Part shown: piece after piece, positions 6,224 to 6,864 of the stretch
Layout of the letters: every line of letters begins with the position of its first letter
Position numbering within the stretch: position 1 is the stretch's first letter
Assembly (NCBI GenBank): GCA_002306075.1
Contig: DBRW01000044.1
Location: 1-6,864, forward strand
Length of the DNA: 6,864 bases
Origin: Synergistaceae bacterium UBA1358
Lineage (GTDB): Bacteria; Synergistota; Synergistia; Synergistales; Synergistaceae
Direction: 5' to 3'
Made by a program: the position numbers and the translations under genes
Notes under the pieces: model-generated
Database searches by the model: none
What the model saw: the letters and a program-made list of their open reading frames with translations, nothing else
What the model was told of the DNA's origin: nothing

Positions 6224-6864
6224 TTGATCAGAGAGAACAGGTTGAAGAAACTGGCAGCTGAGTTAAGGGCATGGGGTTTTGACGGGATATATCTCGGACC
6301 TTCGACCGATCTGGAGTATATCAGCGGCCTCGACACCCACCCCGACGAGAGGGTAAGGGGGCTGATGGTATCGAAAGATGCGAAGTGCTTTGCGATGACT
6401 CCGCTGCTTTATAAAGAAGAGATCCAGAAGGCCTTCGGAGATGTGCCCTTCTATGCGGAATGGAACGACCACGAAGGCTTTACCGATGCGTTCAGGCTCG
6501 GATGCGAAAAGCTCGGGCTTGTCGGTAAAAAGATAGCGTTCAACGACGGCGTGCGCGCTGTGGATATGCTTGCGATAAGGGATACGATGGACATCCGGCT
6601 CTGTAACGGCGCAAAAGTGCTGGATCCCCTTCGGTCACGCAAGGATGAGGAAGAGCTCGATCTTATGAGAAAAGCCTCTGAGATGGTCGATCAGGTCGTT
6701 TACAAGCTCATTGAGTTCATAAAGCCCGGCATGATGGAAAGGGATATCATAAAGAAGATACCTGAGTTTTTTGAAGAGGCCGGATGTTATGAGATGTCTT
6801 TCAGCCCTATAGTCGCCAGCGGACCAAACGGCTCGATGCCCCACTACTCAGGGGACAAAAGGGT
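6224..6864 (+). CDS. M24-family metallopeptidase, Xaa-Pro aminopeptidase-like (3' partial)
   Basis: The first 213 residues are present and the frame runs off the window edge. It starts at a TTG with a textbook GGAGGG (6212-6217) 6 bases upstream. An in-frame GTG at 6191 lacks such a site. Residues 1 to about 135 look like a creatinase/prolidase N-terminal domain (MIRENRLKKLAAEL, then DGIYLGPSTDLEYISGL at 20-36). RSRKDEEELDLMRKASEMVD (137-156) is the usual entry to the M24 catalytic domain, and the block around 197-207 (VASGPNGSMPH) carries the first conserved active-site His, H207. The two Asp and later His and Glu metal ligands should lie beyond the window. The family removes N-terminal residues before proline or splits X-Pro dipeptides in the cytoplasm using two metal ions. 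No signal peptide is seen. It is divergent from the importer operon; a shared role in peptide or amino acid use is inference. Confidence 0.9.
   Translation, partial: MIRENRLKKLAAELRAWGFDGIYLGPSTDLEYISGLDTHPDERVRGLMVSKDAKCFAMTPLLYKEEIQKAFGDVPFYAEWNDHEGFTDAFRLGCEKLGLVGKKIAFNDGVRAVDMLAIRDTMDIRLCNGAKVLDPLRSRKDEEELDLMRKASEMVDQVVYKLIEFIKPGMMERDIIKKIPEFFEEAGCYEMSFSPIVASGPNGSMPHYSGDKR

Overview
The window looks like ordinary bacterial chromosome from an anaerobic, amino-acid- or peptide-fermenting lineage, most likely Synergistota. That placement is an inference. It rests on a DUF3798-type binding protein encoded with its own sugar/nucleoside-type ABC genes and a small membrane-anchored partner, an arrangement I recall from Synergistota, Fusobacteria and some Clostridia. 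An M24 (Xaa-Pro type) peptidase next door, frequent AGG and ATA codons, and strong GGAGG-type ribosome binding sites fit the idea but are not decisive. No mobile element, CRISPR array, tRNA or rRNA is visible.

Layout, left to right. Bases 1-116 hold the last 37 codons of an unrecognised plus-strand gene. A bidirectional intrinsic terminator (141-170) separates it from a convergent minus-strand operon that fills 195-5928. Read in its own direction (right to left), the operon encodes a secreted DUF3798 substrate-binding protein (4735-5928), an intrinsic terminator in a 249-base AT-rich gap (4486-4734), a double-domain ABC ATPase (2854-4485), two paralogous BPD_transp_2 permeases (1805-2851 and 702-1805) and a small single-span membrane protein with an acidic, Pro/Thr-rich tail (195-698). 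The last four genes are tightly packed, with gaps of 2 and 3 bases and one 1-base overlap, so they are probably translationally coupled. A divergent control region (5929-6223) follows. A plus-strand M24 peptidase gene starts with TTG at 6224 and runs off the right edge.

How the genes work together. The five minus-strand genes form what looks like a complete ABC importer. The binding protein captures a ligand outside the membrane, the two different permeases form a heterodimeric channel, and the single ATPase chain supplies both nucleotide-binding domains. One ATP site looks intact and the other looks degenerate. The order binding protein - double ATPase - permease - permease matches BMP/nucleoside-type importers, but the binding protein belongs to a different, uncharacterised family, so the substrate is unknown. 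The terminator after the binding-protein gene would let the cell make more binding protein than transporter. The small anchored protein at the operon end is the least explained part and, with the DUF3798 protein, the best candidate for new biology here.
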